From Symbiodinium microadriaticum (taxonomy: Eukaryota > Sar > Dinophyceae > Suessiales > Symbiodiniaceae), in NCBI GenBank assembly GCA_001939145.1, contig LSRX01000283.1, positions 90,121 to 154,120 of the forward strand: a stretch of 64,000 nucleotides of DNA, read 5' to 3'. This document shows, in pieces, positions 44,569 to 55,726 of the stretch. Below the pieces are notes generated by a model. It was not told the DNA's origin, did not search any database, and saw nothing but the letters and a program-made list of their open reading frames with translations. A program made the translations under genes and the position numbers. The stretch's first letter is position 1. Every line of letters starts with the position of its first letter.

Positions 44569-45063
44569 GTTTTCCTCGACCTGGTGGTCTATAAGCTGAA
44601 AGTACTCATTGAGGGTGCCATCTGGTCCTGGGGCCTTATTTGCTTTGAGCTTGGAGAGGGCTTTTGAAGTTCTGCGAGAGTGAAGGGGTCTGAGTCGGGG
44701 GAGGCGTTATGGAGTTGTGGTCTGGCCTCTCGAGTTGAGATGGCGTCTGGGGGGAGGGTTGGCGCGGCCCATTGTTTGTTTTGGAGGTGGTCTCGAAAAG
44801 CCTCGTGAGTCCTAGACCATGGGACCGGCTTACCATCCACAACCAGGTGGGATTTTTTCCCACAAAACCCTTTTTCTGGTTTTTCATAGTTTTCCAGATT
44901 GCACTGTGGTCTCCTCAGGGGTCTTGCTGAAGCTGTTGGTGTACCCAGTGCATTCTATCCTTGCGCGCCATGCGTTTGGCTTTGTTTCGGAGGGCTTTGG
45001 CGGTGTGGTCCTGTTCTGCCTCTGCGTTGCGGCCTGCTGCGAGCGCTGTGAGCGTTTCCTCTC

Positions 45064-46160
45064 TTATCCAGGGTGTGCGCTTGCGATACGGGTGGACCTT
45101 AAAGGTTTGGGTGGCGGCGTTGTGCATGGCTCTTTCCAGCTGTTGGTACGTGCTTTGGGTTTCGTTGTGGGCAGGCAGCGGCGGAGCCGTATATTCTCGA
45201 CCTCCTTGGGCGCTGTATATTCTCGACCTCTTTGGGCCGCTGCTAAAGCCCTGCCTTGCTTTGCTAGCTGATCCGCTTTCTCATTCCCCTCGGTTCTTGG
45301 TGGGCTTTCACCCATTGGATGTGTACCTTGAGGGTGGGTTGCTTGAGGAGACCTCTGATGTAGTTAATGAGGTTGTGGTGTGTTTTGGGTCTCCACTCTC
45401 CTGTAAGCACATTGATTGACCACTGGCTGTCTGTGTGTATCTTAATACTAGTGTAGTTGTGTTCGAGGGCGTACAGTACCCCCTCTGCGATGGCCGTGAG
45501 TTCTCCGGTGTTGTTGGACGCTACGTTCGCTCCTAAGAAGGCGGTGTGGTCTGGAGATGTAATCACTGGTCCTTTGGCCTCTTCCCAAGTGTCCCTTGGG
45601 GCGAACACCAACCCCAACCCGCGGGGGTTTTAGCGTTACACCTACCCCCGGAACCCGACCCGTCCTTGTAGAAGACAGCGGTCTTTAGAGGCAGTGTGGT
45701 CTGAGGAGGTTCGGGCTGCGCTGGTCCAAGGGCTGCTGTGACGGGGTACGGGTTTATAAAGTTGAGCTTGGGGGGCGGTTTTGAGGTTTTGGGACGGTTA
45801 CAGAGCTTATGTTGGGCTTCTGTGACCAGTAAATAATGGTCTGTGGGGTACCCTGTGTGTAGTTTGGAGCGGCAACTGTTTATGGAGCTAAGCCACTGTG
45901 ACCTTACAAAGGTGTGGTCAAGTCGTTGAAATCTGGTTGGGTCTGGGTGCGGGTCTGTTCTCTCAGGTGGGAGGGGCTCAGGCAGTTCAAGGAAGGAGCG
46001 ACTTTGGGCTGAAAGCTCGAGTGATGCATCCCGAAATACAGGCTGGAAGTAACTGTAGACCTGCTGCATTATGAGGGGATCCTGTACAAACTGTGACCAT
46101 GAATTAGGAGGTGCTGCCTTGTCACGATAGGTGATATGATGCGCTGGTAGCGGTTCCCTA
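45064..46160 (-). CDS. LINE endonuclease C-terminus and RNase H domain, three frames
   Basis: The first frame (open upstream of 46,069) ends the endonuclease with YPTDHYLLVTE, matching the S/T-D-H motif that holds the catalytic His of APE-type nucleases. It then runs through a Pro-rich linker into AVFYKDGSGSGG, the start of RNase H. The second frame (45617-45264) gives NNTGELTAIAE, IHTDSQWSI and WVKAHQ. The third (from 45315) gives GNEKADQLAKQ. The four acidic residues (D, E, D, D) and the His of a type I RNase H are therefore all present, across two shifts that each sit in a G-rich run. RNase H would remove the RNA strand from the cDNA hybrid. Confidence 0.82.
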
Positions 46161-46185
46161 TATGATAGAAGGTGACTACTGCTCG

Positions 46186-47632
46186 ATTTCAGAACGCCTT
46201 ACCACCCCGGAGTGAGCAACAGCCGATCTTCGAATAGAGAGAAATGCTTGGTCCCTCAGTCTTGTGAGTGGAGGGCCTTGACACCTGAGGTCACAAAATG
46301 CCAGTGACATTCACCAGCGGCTCAGAACTTGCCGTAGCTTTTCTGCAGGGCCGGGGGGCGATTTGCTCGGCAAGAGCAGCATGAGTGAAGTCATCCTCCA
46401 CCTGTCAGCTTTGGACATGGGATTGCAGTGACTTGCAGGAAAGGCGCTGCCCTGCTGATGGCTGCAGCAAATGAGACTGAGCGGTGCTTACGGGTGTGCG
46501 GCTTGCGGAAGGAGCCCGTGTTCGATGAGGAACCCGACAATGCATTGCAGTTGCACCCGTTGGGCCTTACAGGTGTTTGAGTTCTTGCTGCTGGTGTGAG
46601 TGTGTGTGTGTGTGTCTCTGTGTGTATGCATGTCTCTCGCTTTGTCCCCCTTCCTTTGTCGGTCTGTCTTTCCATCTGTGAGCGTTTCTGTCTTCATACA
46701 TATATGAATATGCGGGCAAATCGAGCGGCAGACACAACTGTAGATGGACGCAGGACTCGGATCCAATTTGCAGGAACAGTCCTGGAAGCGTCCTCCTAAC
46801 ACGAGCGATCTGCAGCCTGGTACAGAAGAAACGAACACAGCAAGGGAGCAACGCCACACTTGCAGCCTCAAGCAACCTGAGCCGCTCCGAAACCATTAAG
46901 ATGTTACTGCCTCCTCTTCCGGTTGCGTCTCGAACCCGGCGCTGCCGCCAGTAGTGGAGCCTGAAGACGACTCTCCAGCAGTTTCGCGTGACATGACAAC
47001 CATCCTTGTCTCATGGTGCGGACGCGCTCAGCCCGCGATGTGGGGCTCCCAAGAGGCTCGGGCAGACATCATGATAAGACCAAGGGGGGGGGGGCACTGC
47101 TTATGCTGTAGCAGTTACGGCCGCTGCAGCAACGACGACGAGACGACGACGAAGAGAGGAGGACCACGATGCCGCCGACTTCGTAACTACCAGCTATGAA
47201 CCGCCTTTGCGCATGACTGAACGCGGAAGAAATGCTAGTTAGTCGTGGTTGTGATAGGTTTGATGATGCAACGCCGTAGCACTAGTGGTCGAAATTTCGC
47301 AGGCATGGCCAAAGTGCTAAGTTCACACACCTCGCTCCCTCCGATTACAATCACGACCGACATGCTCCGAACTTCGTCATCGCCAAACCGGAACCCAACG
47401 GGACATCCCGTGCGTGGGGGAAGCGCTGGGGTTCTAAACCGTGCAGTTTCGACAGAGCTTCAGATCACACACCCGCACCCACACACAAAGCAACCTTTTT
47501 GCTGTTGATTCTCGACCTTCCCTGAGAAAGGGCGGGTTCTCTGAGCTCCTGGCGACTCCAGAGGCTGTCGGAAAAGTCATCCTGGCCGCCATCTTCTGTG
47601 GGTATATGGGAGCTTCCGGAAACTGGGGTGCC
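46186..47632. other. No firm gene; (TG)n tract
   Basis: (TG)n at 46,595-46,618 with TCTG/TCTC-rich continuation to about 46,690. A G10 run lies at 47,086-47,095. A plus frame at 47,245-47,508 is open but unsupported. Confidence 0.35.
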
Positions 47633-47965
47633 TTAGTCTAGGGACCTGAAACTAAGGATCCTACTATTTAGGGTACCAAAATGAGGGTCGGGCCCCCTAT
47701 TTTCGGAAACCCCATATGGCAACGTGTTACCGCAGAAGAGTGCCGTTGGTTTCGGCAACGAAGCGAGCGCCAAAAGCTCTGCAAGTGGGTCTCGATGCAT
47801 TTTGTGGTGAGTGAGGCTTGCCAAGGGTATGACTTCTCGAAGGCTCATGAATACCACTAGCTTGCGTCCCAGACCGGCACACCTTATCATCCGCCAGATA
47901 CCGGTGAACTCAAATCTCGAATATACCCTAGCAGGCAACCACTCTTGGAGGGCGTTTTGCTGCAC
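47633..47965 (-). CDS. Candidate exon, 110 codons, unknown
   Basis: The frame opens from GTG at 47965 (QQNALQEWLPARVYSRFEF) and runs to a TAG at 47633. A segment of basic and hydrophobic residues (GLGRKLVVFMSLREVIPLAS) and a Leu/Ala helix (DPLAELLALASLPKP) follow. No ATG start and no clear acceptor; the family is unknown. The last about 25 codons fall in the simple TAGGG/TTAGT-like region near 47,640-47,690 and are probably not coding. Confidence 0.27.
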   Translation of the reverse strand: MQQNALQEWLPARVYSRFEFTGIWRMIRCAGLGRKLVVFMSLREVIPLASLTHHKMHRDPLAELLALASLPKPTALFCGNTLPYGVSENRGPDPHFGTLNSRILSFRSLD

Positions 47966-50148
47966 GAGGGTTTAGAAGTTTAGGGCATCAGACTCAAAGT
48001 TCCGAAGAAAGGCAGATATGCATCCCAGGCACATCGCACTTCTCGAGACCCGGGGGGGGAGCGATCGTCGTGAAATGCTCTTCGTCCTTTCGGTTGGGTT
48101 CACGGCTCAGGGCCTTCGGGTTGAGGGACTGACGTGCCACATCCCAGAGGGGAAGAGAGACCATGAGAACCGTTCTTCTGGACTCGAAGAACCCTCTCAG
48201 ACTCACCGAGGCTTAGGCAAAGCGTCGCGCCTATCCACATTGCTCAGGGAATTGGGCATCGATGATCATCGATACTCTTTAACCCTCTCTTTTTGCATTC
48301 AGCACTCAGAATCAGATGGAGCAGCACCCGGAAGCACTATACTCGATTTTCAGGCTGCATAGCGGGGCGTAGCTCCTCATGGATCGGCTCCAGCCCATTG
48401 CGGACAAGGTAGGCAGGCTGCAAGTCTGCGGGACTCGGCGAAGCGCGCTTGCACGCCAAGGGCATCCAATAGGAAAAACACAACACCTTTCCACAATACG
48501 ACAAGCCTCATAATACTGACCCCTTCAGAAAGTGCTGTTCAATCCTCGACAATAGAACCTTTGCATGTGCAGGCGAGATGCTCAGTGTTGAAGGCCTGGC
48601 AGGGCTCAAGACCCGGCTTGAAACCGGACAGCTCCCAGACCCCAGACAAAAAATCATGACATTCCCCATCCCAAAACTAGTGCGATCCGAAATTGAAATT
48701 CTGATCGCATCCGGCCTCTTGCTGGGTCTTCAACAGCACCTTCTTGGGGCCTGGGCATGGGTGATGTCCCTCGCCAGCCAAAGGGAAACCGCTCGAAGAA
48801 GAGGTCTCTATCGGCAAATGCTTGACATGCATCATTGGCCTAGTCTGCTGCTCAACTCGTAATTGCAACCACGTTCCCACTGGCATAGTCGCATCCACTC
48901 TGAGCACTGGGCTCTTCTCCTTCTTGCCCTTCACCTGGGAGGCAACACCCTTCAAGAAAAACTTGAGCGCGGCTTGCCCACTCCGGTTTGCATCTCGCAA
49001 AAAAAAAAGTATTCGTCCAATCCACCCTGCATTCCCGACATCCGAGAAGACCCACATCTCCCGACACTCCGGTGCCAAGCCTGAGCCTGGGTGGATGCGA
49101 AGCTGGGCAGTGCCATGGCAGCCATGAGCGCTACAGGAAGTGGAAAGAGGCTTCGCCTTGGCTCCAAGGGGATTTTGGGGGCGTCCGCGAGGGAAGTCGA
49201 AGTCTTTGAGGGATAGGCCTTGGAGGCTGTCAGTTGGAATTTAGTGCTGGGGTAGCTGGAAGCAAGGACTCCAACGAGTGGAGGAGGCGTTGGATGAAAG
49301 ACGATGCTTCCGCAATTGAGGATTGCCGTCCCTCTGCCGTCACCGTTCTCTTCTCAGATCTGACGTCTTGTGCTCCTCTCTTTGGCTTTGGCAAATGGCT
49401 TCTTGGGGTTTTGCGGGCATGAAGCTCTGCAACTACAGCGCCTTGGGACCTGAACCCCTAGGCCTCCTCCCGCAGCCGAAGTACGAAAATCGCTGAGGGC
49501 GCGGCACGGTCAACAAGCAGAGATCTCGGGCGCTCCGAAATCCAGGATGATTTGCATTGAGCCACCACGGGAAAAAACATGAAAATTTGCTTTCTGATCT
49601 TCTCGTATAGTCCTGACTCCCGACAACACAGCTAGCGCTTACTGAACTTCTCAAATTCGTCTGGGGGACCCCTTGCTGAAAGGTTGTTCTGGCCTTGGGT
49701 TCGTGCTGCTGACGCAGACCCTACATTATTTGGAAGCAGGGTTTTCGAGGTTTGAGAGGCCACTCCCGCCATATAGGGATACCCATCAAGGCACGGGGTG
49801 TCAGGCCCCTACTGCACTGTTACCATTCCCATGCCTATTTACCACCATTCCGCAGACTTTTGCGGAGCCCGGCCCTGGGCGCAAGATTATTGGGAGGGGG
49901 GTAATCAGATCCTCAAGGGTTGAAGTGAAAGACATCGGGCCCTAAACCTTCGTAACCCCTGGCCCCCGGAAATCGCAGGAACTTGAGGGCCAAGCTTTCC
50001 GTGCCCGATGCCCCGCTCAATGCCGTCCTGGAAGTCGTCGTCCCTGGCCAGCGATGAGCGTAGGGTGAGGATTTGGCAACTTCCCTATGAAGCTTGTAAC
50101 CGAGATCAAGGTTCAGATTTGCCTCTGCTGATTTAAGTGTTCGTTATC
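47966..50148. other. 2.2 kb without a firm gene
   Basis: Overlapping frames on both strands near 48.0-48.4 and 48.7-49.1 kb could not be separated. A GGGTTTAGAAGTTTAGGG patch at 47,968-47,985 is telomere-like. Confidence 0.3.
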
Positions 50149-50254
50149 AGCACCATCATCTTCATCGTCATCCTCCTCCTCCTCCTCATCATCACCACCA
50201 TCATCACCATCATCACCAACATCACCAACATCACCATCAACATCATCAACAACA
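50149..50254 (+). repeat. (CAT)n/(CTC)n/(CAA) microsatellite
   Basis: CAC/CAT, TCC and AAC units intermixed. Confidence 0.9.
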
Positions 50255-50311
50255 TTAGCGCCATCGTTTTGACTCGGCACATGCGCATGCATTCTCAGAT
50301 GCATGCTTGCT

Positions 50312-50850
50312 TGTATGTATGTATGTATGTATGTATGTATGTATGTATGTGTGTATATTGTGTATGTATGTAACATATGTATGTATGTATGCATGCATGC
50401 ATGTATGCATGTATGTATGTATGTACAGATGTACATATGTATGTGTGTGTGTATATATATATATACATCTGTATATAGATAAGAACATATGTATATGAAT
50501 ATGTACATCTATCTACACATACATCATACACGTGTATATGCTTATATGTGTGTATGAGCATATGTGTATCTGTATGTATGTGAGCATGTTTAAGTTTATG
50601 TAAGCACACACATACATACATACATACATACATACATACATGCATACATACATAATACATACATATATATATATATATGTATATGCATGTATTAGTGTGT
50701 GTGTATATACTTGTGTGTAACACACATATGTATATATGTGTGTATATGCATGTCATATGTATGTGTGTATGTATATGTATGTGTGTATGTATATGTATGT
50801 GTATATGCATGTATGTATGTATGTTTGTTTTGTATATGTATGTATATGAT
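50312..50850 (+). repeat. Irregular ATGT/TATA/ATAC array
   Basis: About 540 bp of ATGT and its reverse-complement ATAC blocks, TA and TGTG runs and partial breaks. This is the degenerate counterpart of the perfect ATGT satellite at 25-28.8 kb. The Cys-Met-Tyr or His-Thr-Tyr frames are artefacts. Confidence 0.93.
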
Positions 50851-52040
50851 AAGATATTGCGAGTATGACTTGTATGCACGTAGGCTTACATGCGATGCTA
50901 AGTGTTCCGAGGACGTGGGCCTGGCATGACCGTGTTGACCGGGGCAGTCGGCTGCGCGGGCTAAACCACCGAGAAGGTGAGCCTCGTAATGGAGATTTGT
51001 GGAAATTGGAAGCTTTTAATTTAAGCTTTAATGTTCTCGCTTCGAGGATTCAGGAATAATTTCGTGAACAACATATGGTGTGCTGTGATTTTGCCTGCAA
51101 TTACTCGCGCAATGCATGACCGTTTCCGCCTGTACGACTCATGCATGTCAAGGCTCATTGCTCGCAACGCTCCTTGTGGTCTATCGCTGATCTTTAGATG
51201 ATGCTCAAAGTGTGCTGGTACTGCTAATGCTACCACTACTAACTGCCGGCACCGAAGATCTCACAAGTTCCTGCGAATCAGGTCTAGCTAAGGGGAGCCA
51301 GGCACGAATTCCAACAACTCCCAAGTTCGCTCTGCCTTTTCTTGGATGCGCTGCCTTCCGTAGCCGATGGAGCCCTGACGCTGTGGTGGAGCTTGGTAGA
51401 CAGCACAGGGCATCTAAACTGGGTTAGGTAATGAAGGGCCTTTTCATCTCATGAACCTTCAGGGTCAGTTCAACCTCCGACACCCGTACTGCGCAGTGCC
51501 GTACAAGCCTCGGCGCGCCGCTACGCCGCTGTTACAACATGTTCCGCAGTGGCCAGCCTGCTCCTGGCCCTTTATACACCACACCCCACGCAGTCCTCCC
51601 GCCTCACTGCGGGTCTTGTCGAAAGCAAATCCAGGCCGGATATTGTCCCGGGCCTTCGCTGGCTTGAACCGTTGAACCCTTTTGATATCCCTGAAAGTGA
51701 GCCTTTCAGGTTTGTCCCTGTCGAAGAGCAGTCCCGGTCTCGGGCAGTTCACTGCACGGGGACGCCAGTTTGTTGACAGACTCGTTCGGCTCTCGATATC
51801 ACCTGCATTTCTACAGTGCATCACTGCATCATCAGCGCATCGTTCAAGGGGCGGGGCCGCAAAGAAGCAGTCTCATCACAGGACCAAACAAGCGGCCGAA
51901 GGCTAGACGGCTGAGAAGATCTTGAAAGAAAGGGCCACAGAGGAGAGAGGAGGGCCGCAAGAAGTGCACGAAGCCTATATACAAAGGAGTTCAGAAGAGG
52001 TAAAGTTCAAGAGATTTTCTAGCCTGTACAGATTGGAAAT
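50851..52040. other. No firm gene; conflicting frames at 51.45-51.83 kb
   Basis: An ATG-started minus frame (51,824-51,465, 119 codons, with LLFDRDKPERLTFRDIKRVQ) and two plus frames overlap the same 360 bp and look about equally protein-like, so none is called. A hydrophobic leader-like stretch at 51,227-51,247 (plus) is also unsupported. Confidence 0.25.
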
Positions 52041-52049
52041 CAGCCTGTA

Positions 52050-52870
52050 AGTTTATCATCATTTGTTAATCGCTTTGGCATCATTTGGGGTCATCATTTT
52101 TTCATCACTTTCCAATACATATTGCAAACATGATGGGAAATGATGAGAAAATGATGACAGTCCAGCAAAAGTGCAGATTTCCTGCTGCTGGACTGTCATC
52201 ATTTGTTCATCATTTTCCAATAAATATTGCAAAATTGATGGGAAATCATGAAGAAATGATGACAGTCCAGCAAAAGTGCAGATTTCCTTTTGCTGGACTG
52301 TCATCATTTTTCATCATTTTGTTCATCATTTGTTCATCATTTTCCAATAAATATTGCAAAATTGATGGGAAATCATGAAGAAATGATGACAGTCCAGCAA
52401 AAGTGCAGATTTCCTTTTGCTGGACTGTCATCATTTTTCATCATTTTGTTCATCATTTGTTCATCATTTTCCAATAAATATTGCAAAATTGATGGGAAAT
52501 CATGAAGAAATGATGACAGTCCAGCAAAAGTGCAGATTTCCTTTTGCTGGACTGTCATCANTTTTCATCATTTCCAAATAAATATTGCAAAAATGATGGG
52601 AACTGATGAAAAAAGGATGAAAAATGATGGCAGTCCAGCAAAAGTGCAGATTTCCTTTTACTGGACTGTCATCATTTTTTCATCATTTCCCAATACATAT
52701 TGCAAAAATGATGGGAAATGATGAAAAACTGATGACAGCCAGAAATAAATGATGACTACCCGGAACCCAGCTTCAGACACCATGAAAAAACCCACAAACA
52801 AATGATGATTAAATGATGACCGCCGACCCTACCCAAATGATGAATAAATGATGAATACACTTATATCTAT
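52050..52870. repeat. Tandem hairpin satellite (CATCAT-rich)
   Basis: Five copies of a 52-nt palindrome start at 52151, 52256, 52383, 52510 and 52624. Each has 20-nt arms (ATGATGACAGTCCAGCAAAA and its complement) around a 12-nt loop (GTGCAGATTTCC). Units are separated by CATCATTTTCCAATAAATATTG-type spacers and repeat every 105-127 bp. Copies 2-4 are nearly identical; copies 1 and 5 have arm mismatches. Flanks to 52,050 and 52,870 continue with ATGATG/CATCAT words. One ambiguous base at 52,561. Confidence 0.93.
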
Positions 52871-53237
52871 GCGCCCAGTTCCTAAAGGAAAAAGTCTCTT
52901 AAGGTAAAGTGAAATGTGAGCTTTCACGGAGAAAAAGCTCGGTCCGCTGCACCGAAGTGCCGCCTTCCCACAGGAGACGCATCCTTTCAGTGGGCTGCAG
53001 GCATCGAATCTAAGCGCGACTCACTGGAGATGCTGTGACGAACCGGCTGTGCCGGGGGCCTCCAGGCAGGTTGCCTGCCCGCAGCCCGGCACAATGTGGT
53101 CGGCGCCTCCCACTGGACGTCGCCGGGGCCTCAGGCCGCCGCGAGCATGGGAATGTTGGAATCGGGGTTCACGTGCTTCAACATTTTGCCTCAGTGAAAC
53201 TTCATCGAAATCCTTAGCGACCCCGCTCAGGTCCTGT
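52871..53237. other. No gene seen
   Basis: 3' flank of the SGNH-like gene. No recognisable polyadenylation signal. Confidence 0.4.
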
Positions 53238-54326
53238 TCAGAACTTCCGTGGAAATCGGATGCTTCCTTTTCCTGTGTCAGTGGGCATTTGCATGCAGTC
53301 GCTTAACGCTGTCCAGTAGGCTTCCCAGCCTTGTTTGGTGAAATGGTGAAGGTCACATTGGCTCGGGCTTGGAGCAAGATAGTATCCACGTAAGTCAACT
53401 ATGCAAGTGTCCAACCATGCCCCCGCCGACGCCGCCTGCGCGTCCTTTACCGCTTCAGCATAGAGGCGACTCAGCGGGTTGAGAATGGCTGAGCCTTCGT
53501 GCACCAAGCGAGGACAATCGGGATTCGTGCGCCAAAGACGAGCTACCACGTCCAAACCGTTCTCTTGGAAGCCTTGCAGCAAAGCAGACCAAACGTCTTC
53601 CGCTCTCGATAGCCAACCCCAAGTGCTCAAGTTCGTGGCCGAGATGTGGGCTCCAGCTTCAACGGTCATGTTCTCGTGTGCCTCTGTCATCAACGAAACT
53701 CGCGTGCCAACGACCCCCTCGAGGACAGCCATAGAGTCCCACATTGAAGACTGAAGGAGCAGTATGTTCTCGCGCTTCGGAAGCAACTGGAGAACGACTT
53801 GGGGCCAAATCCAGCGTGCCTGGTCAGTGATTGGAAGAATACCTCTCTTTCTTTCGGCGTTGGGGTAGTGAGTGTGCATTCGGCGATGGGCAAAATCAAG
53901 ATACCAGGTTGGTTGCGGAGGAATGCTGTACAGACCTTGATGGAACACGAAAGCCGCACTTATGTTTCGTCTGCGGTCATGGCAAGTCATGACACTGGCC
54001 ATTGTGGGCCACCGAATCTTGCCATGATACTCGCTCGCGACAGGGTTCACAATTTCCGTTGTTGTCAGTATCGAATCAAACTCTCCGGTCAGGCGCCTGC
54101 AGAAATACCGGAAGAAGCGCTCATCGTTCGAATCTCCTGCCAGGACCAAGTTCCTGCCCATCAGGCTGCGGCTGCTGCCGCTTTGCTTCAGAAGGGGCTG
54201 CTCCTGCGGTTGCAGTCTGGGCAGTCTGGGCTGCTCCGTAAGGCTTGCACTCTTCGTCGTCCACAATGCCACTAAGGTCAAGGATGTGATCGAAGCACAG
54301 ACTGGAATCTGCACGCCAAGCCGCAT
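53238..54326 (-). CDS. SGNH/PC-esterase-like hydrolase, secretory pathway, 362 aa
   Basis: Probably an esterase or acyl-transferase-like enzyme acting on a carbohydrate or lipid ester in the ER/Golgi or outside the cell; the substrate is unknown. A single uninterrupted exon starts at ATG 54326. Residues 1-30 form a signal peptide or type II anchor (GVQIPVCASITSLTLVALW). Block I is LVLAGDSNDERF with the presumed nucleophile Ser66. SSMWD at 193-197 resembles the middle motif of PC-esterases. Near the end QCDLHHFTKQGWEAY supplies the Asp325-x-x-His328 pair. N-glycosylation sites lie at NIS 121, NMT 219 and NLS 232. The spacing of GDS to D-x-x-H (about 260 residues) fits this superfamily. At 362 codons it is far beyond chance. 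No spliced-leader or promoter signal was recognised upstream. Confidence 0.7.
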   Translation of the reverse strand: MRLGVQIPVCASITSLTLVALWTTKSASLTEQPRLPRLQPQEQPLLKQSGSSRSLMGRNLVLAGDSNDERFFRYFCRRLTGEFDSILTTTEIVNPVASEYHGKIRWPTMASVMTCHDRRRNISAAFVFHQGLYSIPPQPTWYLDFAHRRMHTHYPNAERKRGILPITDQARWIWPQVVLQLLPKRENILLLQSSMWDSMAVLEGVVGTRVSLMTEAHENMTVEAGAHISATNLSTWGWLSRAEDVWSALLQGFQENGLDVVARLWRTNPDCPRLVHEGSAILNPLSRLYAEAVKDAQAASAGAWLDTCIVDLRGYYLAPSPSQCDLHHFTKQGWEAYWTALSDCMQMPTDTGKGSIRFPRKF

Positions 54327-54453
54327 TGCAGCATGCTAAAGGGCTAAGAAAAGGTGGAGTCGTTTTGGCTTAGGGTGTGGGTTGCTGTTGCCGAGTATCA
54401 TGGTATGCCCGAAAACAGTCTTAGCAAACATCATGACCGATAGCTCCACTCGC

Positions 54454-54768
54454 TTACAGTGTTCCGAGAACCAGCTGCAGGAGAATGAGCAGAGCAGAGC
54501 GTCTCAGAAAGACCCCACACCCGAAACCATCGTGTCCGAAATGGTTGGTGATGGGATGCGGCTGTGGACTTCGAGGCTTAATGATACGAGTATCTGGACA
54601 AGTCGGAGCATTCTTTGCATGGTCTCGGGAAACCATGTTGACGTAGTTGTCTCGAAACCCAAACTCCGCCAGGAATGCGCTCCGCGGAATTGTTACCTTC
54701 ACAGATTCACAGGGCACCAAGAGGAGCGCGGCACAGCAGAGACCCAAATCACCTCCGTTGAGCAACAT
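54454..54768 (-). CDS. Candidate small secreted protein, 104 aa
   Basis: ATG at 54768 opens MLLNGGDLGLCCAALLLVPC, a plausible signal peptide, followed by a mixed-charge segment (FRDNYVNMVSRDHAKNAP) and a hydrophobic C-terminus (LLILLQLVLGTL). It lies 128 bp upstream of the SGNH-like gene on the same strand. GTAACA after codon 24 could be a donor, making this only a first exon. An antisense frame (54,382-54,852) overlaps. Unknown family. Confidence 0.27.
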   Translation of the reverse strand: MLLNGGDLGLCCAALLLVPCESVKVTIPRSAFLAEFGFRDNYVNMVSRDHAKNAPTCPDTRIIKPRSPQPHPITNHFGHDGFGCGVFLRRSALLILLQLVLGTL

Positions 54769-55726
54769 AGCCAGGAATGTCTACTCATTCACGAGCGCGG
54801 GATCTGGGGTGCACAAACTTGCTTGAAGAGTTTTGTCAGCCTTCTAAGCTAGAGTCCAGACTAAACCCAACCGCCCCTGCCCCCCACTTGCCGGTACTGA
54901 GCCAGCGGGCCCGGGAGGAGCATCTTGCATCGGCCGGAAGGGGTTGTCCTGCCAGGGCCACTGGCGCAGGCACCGGAAAAGAGAATTGCATATGGTGACA
55001 TGCAAGGACAGAGAACAACAAAACCCATACACACCGCACCCGATGCTGACTTTTGGACTTCGTTGCTGCTCCCCAAACCGGAATTTCAATTTACCCTCAT
55101 AAACCACGCGCGTCCTTCTGCACCCATTCGGGACGGTGGCCTTGGAGCGAGGACTTTTCTTTCGGGAGTCGTTGCTGCAAATGCCAACCAGCTGGGCTCG
55201 GGTTTCCATCAGCCGGGAGCCATATCCGGGCATGGATTCCTCAAAGTTTCAACCAGAAAACTGATCAGTCACAGCCTGCACTCTGAGGCACTTTCATGAA
55301 GTTTGCTGTCCCTGTTGTGGCGCTGTGCAAACATACGTCTGCATCGACACGCTTGAAGAAAAATTATGCTCTCCGCGATGAGCCGAACCATGAACACAAG
55401 AGGAATGGCAGACCCTGTCGCATCGGCGGAGAGTCAAAGAACCAAGAACTCACACGGAGGCTGTGTCGGCTGCAGCTATCACACATATCCCATTGCGCTT
55501 AGTCCCTATACACTTGTGTTGTGATACTACAAAGTATCAGTGTACCTCACATCAGTAGAGTCTAATTGAACAACATTGAAGCTTGAAATGCCCCGTTGTC
55601 CTCCGACATCCCTCCAAGAGTTTATCTACTCCAGAACTCTACTGGAAACCATCAAGTCCCCTAGATAGCTCCCCAAAACCCTGAAGCATCAATCCTTGAC
55701 GGTTTGCTGTCCAAGATGCGCCGACC
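54769..55726. other. No firm gene
   Basis: Plus (54,925-55,299) and minus (55,233-54,844) frames overlap and cannot be told apart. Confidence 0.25.

Larger units (their letters stand above)
43207..46185 (-). mobile_element. 5'-truncated, frameshifted LINE retrotransposon (APE-RNase H-RT)
   Basis: Minus-strand reading gives, in order, the C-terminal part of an apurinic-type endonuclease (about 46,160-45,760), a complete RNase H domain (about 45,680-45,270), a linker (about 45,270-44,570), a reverse transcriptase and a C-terminal extension (44,568-43,256). Frame changes occur near 45,615, 45,293, in the linker and near 43,605, so the copy is dead as it stands or carries sequence errors in G runs. 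The N-terminal endonuclease is missing, as expected of target-primed reverse transcription that stopped early. No target duplication or clear poly-A tail was identified, so both ends are approximate. Confidence 0.88.

Noticed and set aside
50113..50929. His-Thr-Tyr and Cys-Met-Tyr frames on both strands
   Set aside because: Products of the ATGT/ATAC microsatellite.
52050..52870. CRISPR-like array
   Set aside because: The repeated unit is a long palindrome with repeated (not unique) spacers in a eukaryotic context; no cas genes.
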